In this document: positions 55,159-64,000 of the stretch, in pieces
How positions within the stretch are numbered: position 1 is the first letter of the stretch
Layout of the letters: each line of letters begins with the position of its first letter
Source: Alteromonas mediterranea DE
GTDB taxonomy: Bacteria; Pseudomonadota; Gammaproteobacteria; Enterobacterales; Alteromonadaceae
Length of the DNA stretch: 64,000 bases
Reading direction: 5' to 3'
Assembly: GCF_000020585.3 (NCBI RefSeq)
Contig: NC_011138.3
Coordinates: forward strand, 223,501-287,500
Position numbers and translations under genes: made by a program
Notes under the pieces: model-generated
Seen by the model: the letters and a program-made list of their open reading frames with translations, nothing else
Told to the model about the DNA's origin: nothing
The model's database searches: none

Positions 55159-55913
55159 TGTCCCTACCAATAGCACAGTACCAGCGCGGTTTTACGCTTA
55201 TAGAGCTTATTTTAGTGATCACCATTTTAGGCGTAATTAGTGTATCTGTGGCGCAGGTGATTTCTTTAAGTGCGCAAATTTATATAACCGGTGCAGAGCG
55301 TACTCGCCTTGTTTCAGAAGCGCGCTTTATTATATTGCGATTGGAAAAAGAACTTCGAAATATTGTGCCTAACTCGGTCTCTTTTGACGCTAGTTTAGGG
55401 TGCTTAACCTACTATCCAATTGTTATGAGTGGTACATATACCGAAGACCCTTTCGATAATGAGCTGCATTCTGTTGTATTTGAAATGAAAGAGCCTACAG
55501 CGGGAGATAAATTAGTTATCTACCCAACAAGCCCGCAAAGTGTGACTGACAACAGTGTTGACTATATTGAATCTACTGTCGCCACCGATGATGAAGGTAA
55601 TAATTTGGAGCATCAATATATTATTGAGTTAGGAGCCGTAAACACTCAATCCTCACCGGGGAAACGCTTTTTTTTGTTTAATGAGAATCCAGTGTCAGTG
55701 TGTAAGGAGACCACTTCGCAAGGCGAGGCCTTGGTGCGAAGAGAAGGAACGAGTACAGGTATTATAGCTACTAATGTAAGTAGTTGGAGTGCAGACGTAA
55801 TAACGCCAAGTTTGCGACAAAACGCTTTGGTTGATATAGACATGACGCTCACCAGTAGTAGCGACGAGTCTTTAGCTTTCTCGCATGAGGTACATTTCCC
55901 CAATGTTCCCTAA
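55158..55913 (+). CDS. mshO: MSHA minor pilin MshO
   Basis: 251 residues, prepilin motif QRGFTLIELILVITILGVIS and a long PilW-like globular part. Shares one base with mshD. Expected to form part of the tip complex with MshC, D and P. Confidence 0.8.
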   Translation: MSLPIAQYQRGFTLIELILVITILGVISVSVAQVISLSAQIYITGAERTRLVSEARFIILRLEKELRNIVPNSVSFDASLGCLTYYPIVMSGTYTEDPFDNELHSVVFEMKEPTAGDKLVIYPTSPQSVTDNSVDYIESTVATDDEGNNLEHQYIIELGAVNTQSSPGKRFFLFNENPVSVCKETTSQGEALVRREGTSTGIIATNVSSWSADVITPSLRQNALVDIDMTLTSSSDESLAFSHEVHFPNVP

Positions 55914-56364
55914 TAGACAACATGCGCTATCGCCCTCTCAAACTTTATCGAATCAGCGTGGCTCTACCACCATTGTTGCGATAATTATTAGCGTTGTACT
56001 GCTAGGTTTAGGTATTGCTTTATCCAATCAGATTTCATCAAACATTCGTCAACAATCTGTTGAGTATTATGGCGCTCGTGCTTACTTAGCGGCGCAGAGC
56101 GGTGTTGAAATGATGATATCTCGGCTTGTCGAACTAGATGACCCACTGTGTCCAAACGAATATAAGCTTCCGCTTCAAAGTACGGTTTCTTTCCCTAATT
56201 GTGTTATCAGCGTTAAATGCGATGAGGCTTTAGATGTAATTGAGCCTGATGTCGCCTCGGGAGAGATAGATGTCTACGAGTTCACCGCAACGGCAAGCTG
56301 TAGCAGCGGGCAAATTGATACCTCTAGAAGAGTAACTGTAGAAGTAAGGCAGGAACAATTGTGA
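55903..56364 (+). CDS. mshP: MSHA biogenesis protein MshP (PilX-like)
   Basis: 153 residues. An N-terminal helix NQRGSTTIVAIIISVVLLGL replaces the GFTLxE signal and lacks Glu5, as in PilX/GspK-like minor pilins, followed by AYLAAQSGVEMMISRL. The ATG at 55903 has GAGG about 12 nt upstream; one at 55885 is less likely. Overlaps mshO and mshQ. Confidence 0.72.
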   Translation: MFPNRQHALSPSQTLSNQRGSTTIVAIIISVVLLGLGIALSNQISSNIRQQSVEYYGARAYLAAQSGVEMMISRLVELDDPLCPNEYKLPLQSTVSFPNCVISVKCDEALDVIEPDVASGEIDVYEFTATASCSSGQIDTSRRVTVEVRQEQL

Positions 56365-59300
56365 ACTTTAATGTTGTTTTAAAAAGTTGTTTTCTCATAT
56401 TACTTGGGCATTCCTTATTTATTAAGGTACACGCCGTTCCCCAAATCGAAGGCCGGTTCATTGAACTTCAAAATACCTACAATAAAGCTGAGTGGACAAC
56501 CATAAGCTTTTCGCAGGTATACGATGATCCGCCCGCGGTATTTATGCTTTCAACAAATCAAGGTTCGAACCCTGCCATCGTTAAAATTCGCAACGTTACC
56601 AGAACCGGTTTTGAAGCCCTGCCGCTTGAGCCCTCTGGTGAAGACGGCCCTCATATCACCATGGGGGGACATTATTTAGCAATTGCCTATGGCATTCACG
56701 AGTTTCCTGATGGCGACATTGTTGAAGTAGGCAAAATGGAATTAGATGCCGATACTATCCAAGCTTCAACCAACTCCCCGTGGTACGCACCAACCGGGCC
56801 CTTACTGCCAGGAACGGAAGATACTCGATATGCACAAGTGCCGCTGCAAACAGATTTTGGTGAGCAACCGGTTTTCTTTCACTCTATTCAAACCGTTAAT
56901 AATCAAATTGATGTGAATGGAAAGAAGCCGCCCAATGAACATTTACTGCCATTTCTAACCATTGCAGCTAAATATGAACCGCCGTCATATTATATCGCCT
57001 TTGAAGCATCGGAAACCGATTATGAGCCCGTAACGCGCACCGAAACGGTTGCCTATATGGCCACCACTGAAGGGTTTGACCGCAGGTTCTTCGATGACAA
57101 CGGTGTAGAGGTGGTTTGGGAGGCTGACTTTGCAGATGTGCGTATTCAGGGCTGGAGTGACGGCTGTTTTCGAAACAACTTTAAAAACAAATATGATCAA
57201 ACGCCATTAGTTGCTGCAAGTAAAATTAGCCGCAATGGGGCAGATGGCGGTTGGCTACGCAGTTGTCAAGTGAGTAATACTAGACTAGGTCTTCGCGTTG
57301 ATGAAGACCGAAGCCTAGATTCAGAACGAAATCACGCGGAAGAAGACGCCAGTATTCTGGCGATGACGTCAGAGTTTGTATTTAGTGGTGAAGTGCCAAG
57401 TTGTGAGATAGCTTTTCCCGGCGCTCTGTCGACTTTTAACGGCTCAGGTATATTTTTATCTGCTAGAAGTCGAATTATTGATGAAAATAATGGAGCCTTA
57501 ACTACTGTAAGCTACGATACCGATGCAAGAGGAAATGGTCGCAACCTTCCTGATTGTGGCGTTGATGCAATTGATTGCTTCGCCACTAACACTGATGCGC
57601 TAACTGCTTCTCAGGCAAAAGCGATACCCTCTGTGGCGATTGAAGATACAGGACCTGCGATCTTAGATAGAGAACTTGGAGGCGACTACTACTTTAAGCG
57701 TGAACAAGTATCTTTCGTTGGCAGTTACAACATCATTGCTCCTACACGTATCTTTTTGGCAAGCCCTTCAAGCTTAACTCAAACTCGCCTTATCATGGAA
57801 AGTGCCAGTATCAATGTTGCGGATGGCGCTTATTTAGCAATATACGTTGAAGGCGATGTCATACTAAATAATTCAAATCCAAATGCTTTTGTTATAGCGA
57901 CTGGTGAGATTAACTTTATCAATATTCAAGATGGTCTATTAGTTGGTCGCTTTACCGCAGGGGGAGGTATAACCACTGGTGGGCAACTATTCCTTAATGC
58001 CACTCAAACGGTGCCAACCAATATTCCCGGCATATGCGGACGCGAGGTTATTGAAGTACTAAATCACTATCGCTACGAACTAGTGGATAACAAAGGCAGT
58101 AGCTGTGCGGCGAAAGAGATCACGCTTAAAGCCTGTGCAGATGTAAATTGCGACCTCATTTACTCTCAGCCGTCTACGGTTAGTCTATCTCCTCAAAATA
58201 GCAATAATTTTGAGTGGAGCGGAAGCGATGTCGTCTCGTTTACAGGGCAAATTTCGTTAGCGTTAGACAGCTTGAAAGGGAACGATACAAAACTCGCAAC
58301 GTTAGGTGAAACGCCATCGTCCCAACTACGCTGTTTCATTGGCGGAAAAGATGTTGGTATCGAAGGCTGCAAAATTAATTTTGAAGACGATGGTTTAGTA
58401 TTTAAAAACCTCACAGACAATAACACTACCATTGTACCCCAGCTATCAGGTAAGCCTTCAGACCAAGGGTTTAACAGTAAAACTTATGTAATAGAAGCCT
58501 GCGGTAATTCAGAATTTTTGAAAAACAAAATCGTCGATGTCGACCTGAACTATAGCTGTTCAAGCTCTAGCAACTGCTCGAACAAGCTAGCGTTGTCTAA
58601 TAATAACAATACGTACGAGCTTGGACTAACGCCAGAAACCGTTGCGCTTCAGTTCGATGGGAACTCTCGCGCTGAGTTTTCAGTGCAGTATCCAGACGCG
58701 GGTGAATTATCGTTATCAGGTACCATCACTGACAGAACTTCGATTTCAGGGTCGTCTAATATTTTCAAAGTGCGCCCCTTTGGTTTTGCGATGGACATTC
58801 TTAATGACAGCGGAACAAGCACAAACCTCAACGGGTATGCTAACAGTGCCAATGGCACCTTGCTTAAACGTACCGGCGAAGACTTTGTGGTTGGGCTGCG
58901 CACAGTACAGTGGGTCGACGGTGAAGACAGCAACAACGATGGTGTTCCCGACAACTTTGACGACTTGGCGAATAACAATACCGCTGAGCATTTCACAGGC
59001 ACGGTAACCTTAGCGCCGCAGCAACGCCTGCCTGCGGGCGGCACAACGGGCGCGTTAAGCACATCAAGCGTGCTATTTGATGATGAAGGGAAGGTGAATG
59101 TTAGCCTTAATTACGACGAAGTTGGCACCATTTCGATTAACGCACAAAGCACCTATCTCACAGACACAACCGTATTAGGCAAAGTTAACAACGTGGGGCG
59201 TTTTGCGCCTTCTAATTTTGCGCTTTCAGGCTCAGTAGATGCGGCGTGCACGGCTAGTGGTGCCTTCACCTATTTTGACCAGCCACTCGCTGATGTGAGT

Positions 59301-60050
59301 TTTTCGCTTACTGCGCTTAACCATAACGGCAGTCGCACGGTGAATTATTATGATGGCTTCGACAAACTGACGAATTTAAGTTTGCAGGTGGAGCATGCCG
59401 GCAGTCTATTGAACCGGTTAGCAAACACCAGTGCTATCACATGGCCGCAAAACGCGAGCGCTGGGCAAATTAGCTATGCAGATTCAGATATTGCGTTTAG
59501 CCGGCTAAGCGGCGCAACACTAGACGGCGCTTATTTAGATGCCAACATCGTTTTAGTCGCCCAGAGCAGCCAACTCGACGGTGCCAATTTTAACGGGTTA
59601 ACGTGCTCAGGTACCTGCGTGGCTGATATTGGCGGAGCGGTAAGTTTCGCCTACGGCAGAGCAACGCTTATCAACAATTATGGCGGTGCCGATGAAGCAT
59701 TGTTGCTACCTATGCGTACCCAATATTGGGATGGGAATAACTGGCGCATAAACAGCTATGACAGCTGCACAGGCTTTGAACACGATAACATCAATGATAA
59801 CTCAGGTGAGCTGGTATCGTCAGAAAACGGCAACCTCAGCGAGGGCGCCTATGAGGTGGGTACGGGAATGCGCGTGTCATCACCTAATGGGGCAGGGAAT
59901 TACCCGGTAACTTATACGCCAGATGCATGGCTATTGTGGGACTGGGACGGTGACGGGCAGGCTGATAACCCGCCAAGTGCTACGTTAACCTACGGTGTGT
60001 ATAGAGGTAACGACAATATTATTTATAAACGCGAGCAAATTAACAATTAG
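56361..60050 (+). CDS. mshQ: MSHA tip/adhesin-like protein MshQ (DUF6701)
   Basis: 1229 residues with a signal peptide (LKSCFLILLGHSLFIKVHA). The N-terminal segment GRFIELQNTYNKAEWTTISF, then PPAVFMLSTNQG, resembles the H-type lectin fold. The middle has repeated beta-rich regions. The C-terminus (about 750-1229) is the DUF6701 domain, with SFAYGRATLINNYGGADEAL, PMRTQYWDGNNWRINSYDSC and DAWLLWDWDGDGQ. MshQ is the usual last gene of the MSHA locus and is thought to be surface-exposed. GTG start overlapping the mshP stop (GTGA). Confidence 0.78.
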   Translation: MNFNVVLKSCFLILLGHSLFIKVHAVPQIEGRFIELQNTYNKAEWTTISFSQVYDDPPAVFMLSTNQGSNPAIVKIRNVTRTGFEALPLEPSGEDGPHITMGGHYLAIAYGIHEFPDGDIVEVGKMELDADTIQASTNSPWYAPTGPLLPGTEDTRYAQVPLQTDFGEQPVFFHSIQTVNNQIDVNGKKPPNEHLLPFLTIAAKYEPPSYYIAFEASETDYEPVTRTETVAYMATTEGFDRRFFDDNGVEVVWEADFADVRIQGWSDGCFRNNFKNKYDQTPLVAASKISRNGADGGWLRSCQVSNTRLGLRVDEDRSLDSERNHAEEDASILAMTSEFVFSGEVPSCEIAFPGALSTFNGSGIFLSARSRIIDENNGALTTVSYDTDARGNGRNLPDCGVDAIDCFATNTDALTASQAKAIPSVAIEDTGPAILDRELGGDYYFKREQVSFVGSYNIIAPTRIFLASPSSLTQTRLIMESASINVADGAYLAIYVEGDVILNNSNPNAFVIATGEINFINIQDGLLVGRFTAGGGITTGGQLFLNATQTVPTNIPGICGREVIEVLNHYRYELVDNKGSSCAAKEITLKACADVNCDLIYSQPSTVSLSPQNSNNFEWSGSDVVSFTGQISLALDSLKGNDTKLATLGETPSSQLRCFIGGKDVGIEGCKINFEDDGLVFKNLTDNNTTIVPQLSGKPSDQGFNSKTYVIEACGNSEFLKNKIVDVDLNYSCSSSSNCSNKLALSNNNNTYELGLTPETVALQFDGNSRAEFSVQYPDAGELSLSGTITDRTSISGSSNIFKVRPFGFAMDILNDSGTSTNLNGYANSANGTLLKRTGEDFVVGLRTVQWVDGEDSNNDGVPDNFDDLANNNTAEHFTGTVTLAPQQRLPAGGTTGALSTSSVLFDDEGKVNVSLNYDEVGTISINAQSTYLTDTTVLGKVNNVGRFAPSNFALSGSVDAACTASGAFTYFDQPLADVSFSLTALNHNGSRTVNYYDGFDKLTNLSLQVEHAGSLLNRLANTSAITWPQNASAGQISYADSDIAFSRLSGATLDGAYLDANIVLVAQSSQLDGANFNGLTCSGTCVADIGGAVSFAYGRATLINNYGGADEALLLPMRTQYWDGNNWRINSYDSCTGFEHDNINDNSGELVSSENGNLSEGAYEVGTGMRVSSPNGAGNYPVTYTPDAWLLWDWDGDGQADNPPSATLTYGVYRGNDNIIYKREQINN

Positions 60051-61448
<1,398 letters not shown>

Positions 61449-61454
61449 ACAGGA

Positions 61455-61480
61455 AAGGCAACCGTAAGGTTGCCTTATTT
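61455..61480 (+). terminator. Hairpin between mreB and mreC (possible attenuator)
   Basis: Stem AAGGCAACC (61455-61463) / GGTTGCCTT (61468-61476) with GTAA loop and a short ATTT tail. It is a weak terminator, so it may partly reduce mreC and mreD relative to mreB. Confidence 0.6.
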
Positions 61481-61485
61481 GTATC

Positions 61486-62376
61486 ATGGATACTATTTTT
61501 ACTCGCGGTCCTTCCTTAAATATCAGACTTACGCTGGCCCTTGTGTTGTCAGTAACGCTGATATTTGTCGATCACAAAATGGACGGGTTCAAATCTACGC
61601 GAGTGTATCTAAACTCTTTAATGAGCCCCCTTCAGTATATCGCTAACCTCCCCGGACTTATGCTAAGTGAAAGCGCCCAGCGTCTTACTTCACAAGAGCA
61701 ACTATTGACCGAAAATCAAAAGCTCAACAATCAGCTTTTGCTAATGAGCGAAAAGCTTCAGCAATTCGACGTGATCGAAAACGAAAACGCACAGCTTAGA
61801 GAATTACTGCAAGCGCCAGTACGTGAGTCATCCAGAAAGATGGTTGCCGAGTTAATGGCCGTTGACAAGAACCCCTACAGTCAGCAGGTGGTGATCAACA
61901 AAGGCGCGATAGACGGGGTTTATCCGTCTCAACCGGTTATTGACGACAAAGGGATTGTAGGTCAGGTAATGGAAGTGGGGTCAACGAACAGCCGTGTATT
62001 ACTGCTTGCTGACGTTACTCACGCTATCCCGGTCCGTTCTCTTCGCAACGACATTCGTTTTATTGCCACGGGGAGTGGCGCCTTAAACGAATTATATCTT
62101 GAGCACGTACCGCACAGCGTTGACATTCAAGAAGGCGATACGCTTATTTCTTCTGGGTTAGGAAAGGTTTTTCCCGAAGGTTACCCGGTGGCTACCGTTA
62201 CCCAAGTGGTACGCGATGAAAGCCGCCCCTTTGCCCGTGTAATAGCCACGCCTTTGGCGAACTTAGACAGGCTTCGTCACCTGCTATTGCTATGGAAAAA
62301 AACTAATCCTGAGCGCGATGTAAAAGATGAGACCAAGGGCGAGATGGTAAACGAGGAAGAATCGACCGATGCGTAA
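61486..62376 (+). CDS. mreC: Rod-shape determining protein MreC
   Basis: 296 residues: N-terminal membrane helix (IRLTLALVLSVTLIFVDH), a periplasmic coiled-coil (about 65-105) and two beta domains (VVINKGAIDGVYPSQPVID, SSGLGKVFPEGYPVATVTQV). It connects MreB with periplasmic wall enzymes. Ends overlapping mreD by 8 nt. Confidence 0.93.
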   Translation: MDTIFTRGPSLNIRLTLALVLSVTLIFVDHKMDGFKSTRVYLNSLMSPLQYIANLPGLMLSESAQRLTSQEQLLTENQKLNNQLLLMSEKLQQFDVIENENAQLRELLQAPVRESSRKMVAELMAVDKNPYSQQVVINKGAIDGVYPSQPVIDDKGIVGQVMEVGSTNSRVLLLADVTHAIPVRSLRNDIRFIATGSGALNELYLEHVPHSVDIQEGDTLISSGLGKVFPEGYPVATVTQVVRDESRPFARVIATPLANLDRLRHLLLLWKKTNPERDVKDETKGEMVNEEESTDA

Positions 62377-62845
62377 ACGTAACCTCGTGATCTGGATTAG
62401 CCTATTAGTGGCACTGGTTCTACAAATTGTGCCCCTACCTACACAAGTTGACCTTTACCGGCCTGACTGGGTATTAGTGGTGCTGGCCTATTGGAGTATG
62501 GCGTTACCGCATCGAGTGAACGTGGGGATCGCCTTTTTAACGGGTGTCGCCATGGATGTTTTGGTAGGCACTACCTTAGGCATCCACAGTTTTGCGCTTA
62601 GCATTTGCGTTTATATACTGGCTGCTAATTACCAACGGCTGCGTAATTATTCCGTATGGCAGCAAGCTATTATCATCGGCCTTCTATCATCGTTATATCA
62701 CCTGATGACATTTTGGGTTCAGCACCTTCTGACCGATATTTATTTTCAAGTGGACTATTTATGGCCGGTGTTAACTTCTATGGTGCTATGGCCTTGGGTA
62801 TTTTGGTTACTTAGACGTACACGTAGACAGTTTTCTATTTCGTAA
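62369..62845 (+). CDS. mreD: Rod-shape determining protein MreD
   Basis: 158 residues, about five membrane helices (VIWISLLVALVLQIVPLPTQ at the start), with LYRPDWVLVVLAYWSMALPH typical of MreD. Inner-membrane partner of MreC. Translationally coupled to mreC. Confidence 0.92.
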   Translation: MRKRNLVIWISLLVALVLQIVPLPTQVDLYRPDWVLVVLAYWSMALPHRVNVGIAFLTGVAMDVLVGTTLGIHSFALSICVYILAANYQRLRNYSVWQQAIIIGLLSSLYHLMTFWVQHLLTDIYFQVDYLWPVLTSMVLWPWVFWLLRRTRRQFSIS

Positions 62846-62881
62846 TTCGAACGCCTTTTTGTTAATTCCAAGGGTAAGACA

Positions 62882-63472
62882 ATGACAAAATCGGTAGTGT
62901 TAGCGTCGGCATCACCAAGACGCACCGCGTTGCTCAAGCAAATGAACATAGCTCATACTATACAACCCGCCGATATTGACGAATCGCCGCGCCTGAACGA
63001 AACGCCACTGTCGCTGGTCTCACGGCTTGCTGCTGAAAAAGGCCTGGCGGTGAAAGCGAAGTTGGCGTCAAAGCAAACGTTGACTGACGATACGGTCATT
63101 TTAGCCAGCGATACCCTTATTGCTTTTAACGGTCAAAGCGTAGGTAAGCCAGAAAACAAAGCCGACGCTAAACGCATTCTCACGATGCTTTCTGGTAACA
63201 CTCACGAAGTGCTAACAGCTATCAGTGTTTTGAATAACACTCGTCAGCAAACCCAAGTCATTACAACGTCTGTAACTTTTGCAGCATTGACGAATGAGCA
63301 AATTACCGCATACTGGGAAACTGGAGAACCTGCCGATAAAGCAGGAAGTTACGCTATTCAAGGTATTGGCGGTGAATTTGTGGTCTCAATTAATGGCAGT
63401 GCAAGCGCCGTAATCGGTTTGCCTCTTTACGAAACCCGTCAATTACTCAACGAATTTGGAGTTGTGTCGTGA
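62882..63472 (+). CDS. maf: Maf-family nucleotide pyrophosphatase (YhdE-like)
   Basis: 196 residues: LASASPRRTALLKQM at the start, LASDTLIAFNGQSVGKPENK, and AGSYAIQGIGGEFV near the C-terminus. The position after mreD and the motif order match YhdE, which hydrolyses dTTP/UTP and modified nucleotides. Its stop overlaps the rng start by 4 nt. Confidence 0.9.
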   Translation: MTKSVVLASASPRRTALLKQMNIAHTIQPADIDESPRLNETPLSLVSRLAAEKGLAVKAKLASKQTLTDDTVILASDTLIAFNGQSVGKPENKADAKRILTMLSGNTHEVLTAISVLNNTRQQTQVITTSVTFAALTNEQITAYWETGEPADKAGSYAIQGIGGEFVVSINGSASAVIGLPLYETRQLLNEFGVVS

Positions 63473-64000
63473 GTGCTGAACTGCTTATTAACGTTACCCC
63501 GTCAGAGTCGCGAGTAGCGCTTATTGAAAACGGAATACTGCAAGAAATACACGTTGAACGTCATACAAAACGCGGTCTTGTGGGTAATATTTATCGCGGT
63601 AAAGTAAGCCGGGTACTGCCTGGTATGCAGGCTGCGTTCGTTGATATTGGCCTTGAAAAAGCAGCATTTTTGCATGCCTCAGATATTGTTATTCACAATG
63701 AAATTGCTGAAGAAGTCTCGGCAAGCCATATTCAAAAGCAAGACATCCGCGAGTTGGTGCGAGATGGCCAAGACATCGTCGTTCAAGTGGTAAAAGACCC
63801 TATCGGCACCAAGGGCGCGCGTTTAACCACAGATATCACCATACCCAGTCGTTACCTCGTATTTATGCCGTCGGTCACTCACGTTGGCGTATCGCAGCGC
63901 ATTGAAGAAGAAGTGGAACGAGAGCGTTTAAAGTCGCTGGTACAAGAGTTTTGCGATGAAAACGGAGGCTTTATCCTACGTACTGCTGCAGAAGGTGTAG
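63469..64000 (+). CDS. rng: Ribonuclease G, N-terminal part (cut by window edge)
   Basis: Starts GTG at 63469 (GTGA overlap with maf) and reads SAELLINVTPSESRVALIEN..., then the S1 domain RGLVGNIYRGKVSRVLPGMQ and AAFVDIGLEKAAFLHASD. These match RNase G/CafA, the paralogue of RNase E that processes 16S rRNA 5' ends. 177 codons are visible; the catalytic part follows outside the window. Confidence 0.92.
   Translation, partial: MSAELLINVTPSESRVALIENGILQEIHVERHTKRGLVGNIYRGKVSRVLPGMQAAFVDIGLEKAAFLHASDIVIHNEIAEEVSASHIQKQDIRELVRDGQDIVVQVVKDPIGTKGARLTTDITIPSRYLVFMPSVTHVGVSQRIEEEVERERLKSLVQEFCDENGGFILRTAAEGV

Overview
The window looks like a chromosomal segment of a marine gammaproteobacterium, most likely Alteromonas or a close relative. 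The grounds are a complete MSHA-type IV pilus locus in the Vibrio/Shewanella/Alteromonas gene order, a large TonB-dependent receptor next to glycoside hydrolases, a vSGLT-like Na+/galactose symporter, and gammaproteobacterial versions of mpl-ubiX, rraA, galR/M/T/K, glpK/R/D and mreBCD-maf-rng. The species assignment is inference from gene content; no database was searched. I saw no rRNA, tRNA, CRISPR array, prophage or intact IS element.

Layout. 1-1955 (minus): lysA start, LptM-like lipoprotein, glycosyltransferase, PAP2 phosphatase. 2301-2786: rraA. 2919-5792 (minus): mpl, ubiX, secreted S1/P1 nuclease. 6106-8417 (plus): fbp, ppa, DUF3299 protein. 8438-9578 (minus): 2OG oxygenase and thioesterase. 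9764-14534: YegD-type Hsp70, a small ORF and uvrA. 14765-15029: a MITE-like element with 32-bp terminal inverted repeats just upstream of a YajR-like transporter. 16537-18885: HAD phosphatase and two divergent lipoproteins, one of them an alpha/beta hydrolase without its nucleophile. 18886-19316: a noncoding stretch with an exact DnaA-box match and seven GATC sites within 160 bp.

19317-36937 is mostly a galactose/galactoside region. It holds galR, divergent galM-galT-galK and a sodium/galactose symporter. After ssb and a periplasmic binding protein comes a minus-strand set: TonB receptor, GH2 beta-galactosidase lipoprotein, galE and a GH5-like secreted hydrolase. Galactosides would enter through the TonB receptor and be cut in the periplasm. 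Galactose would be imported by the symporter and processed by GalM, GalK, GalT and GalE. Palindromes resembling the E. coli GalR operator lie in front of galT and of the TonB receptor, so one repressor probably links both halves. 37383-41589 is a glycerol-3-phosphate module (glpK, glpR, glpD) with GlpR-like operators and no glpF.

42441-60050 is the MSHA pilus locus: an extra MshF-like gene, then mshI, a PilN-like gene, and mshJ, K, L, M, N, E, G, F, B, A, C, D, O, P, Q, mostly overlapping or closely spaced on the plus strand. MshE carries two 24-residue c-di-GMP binding motifs, so pilus activity is probably under c-di-GMP control. 60405-64000 is the cell-shape cluster mreB-mreC-mreD followed by maf and the start of rng.
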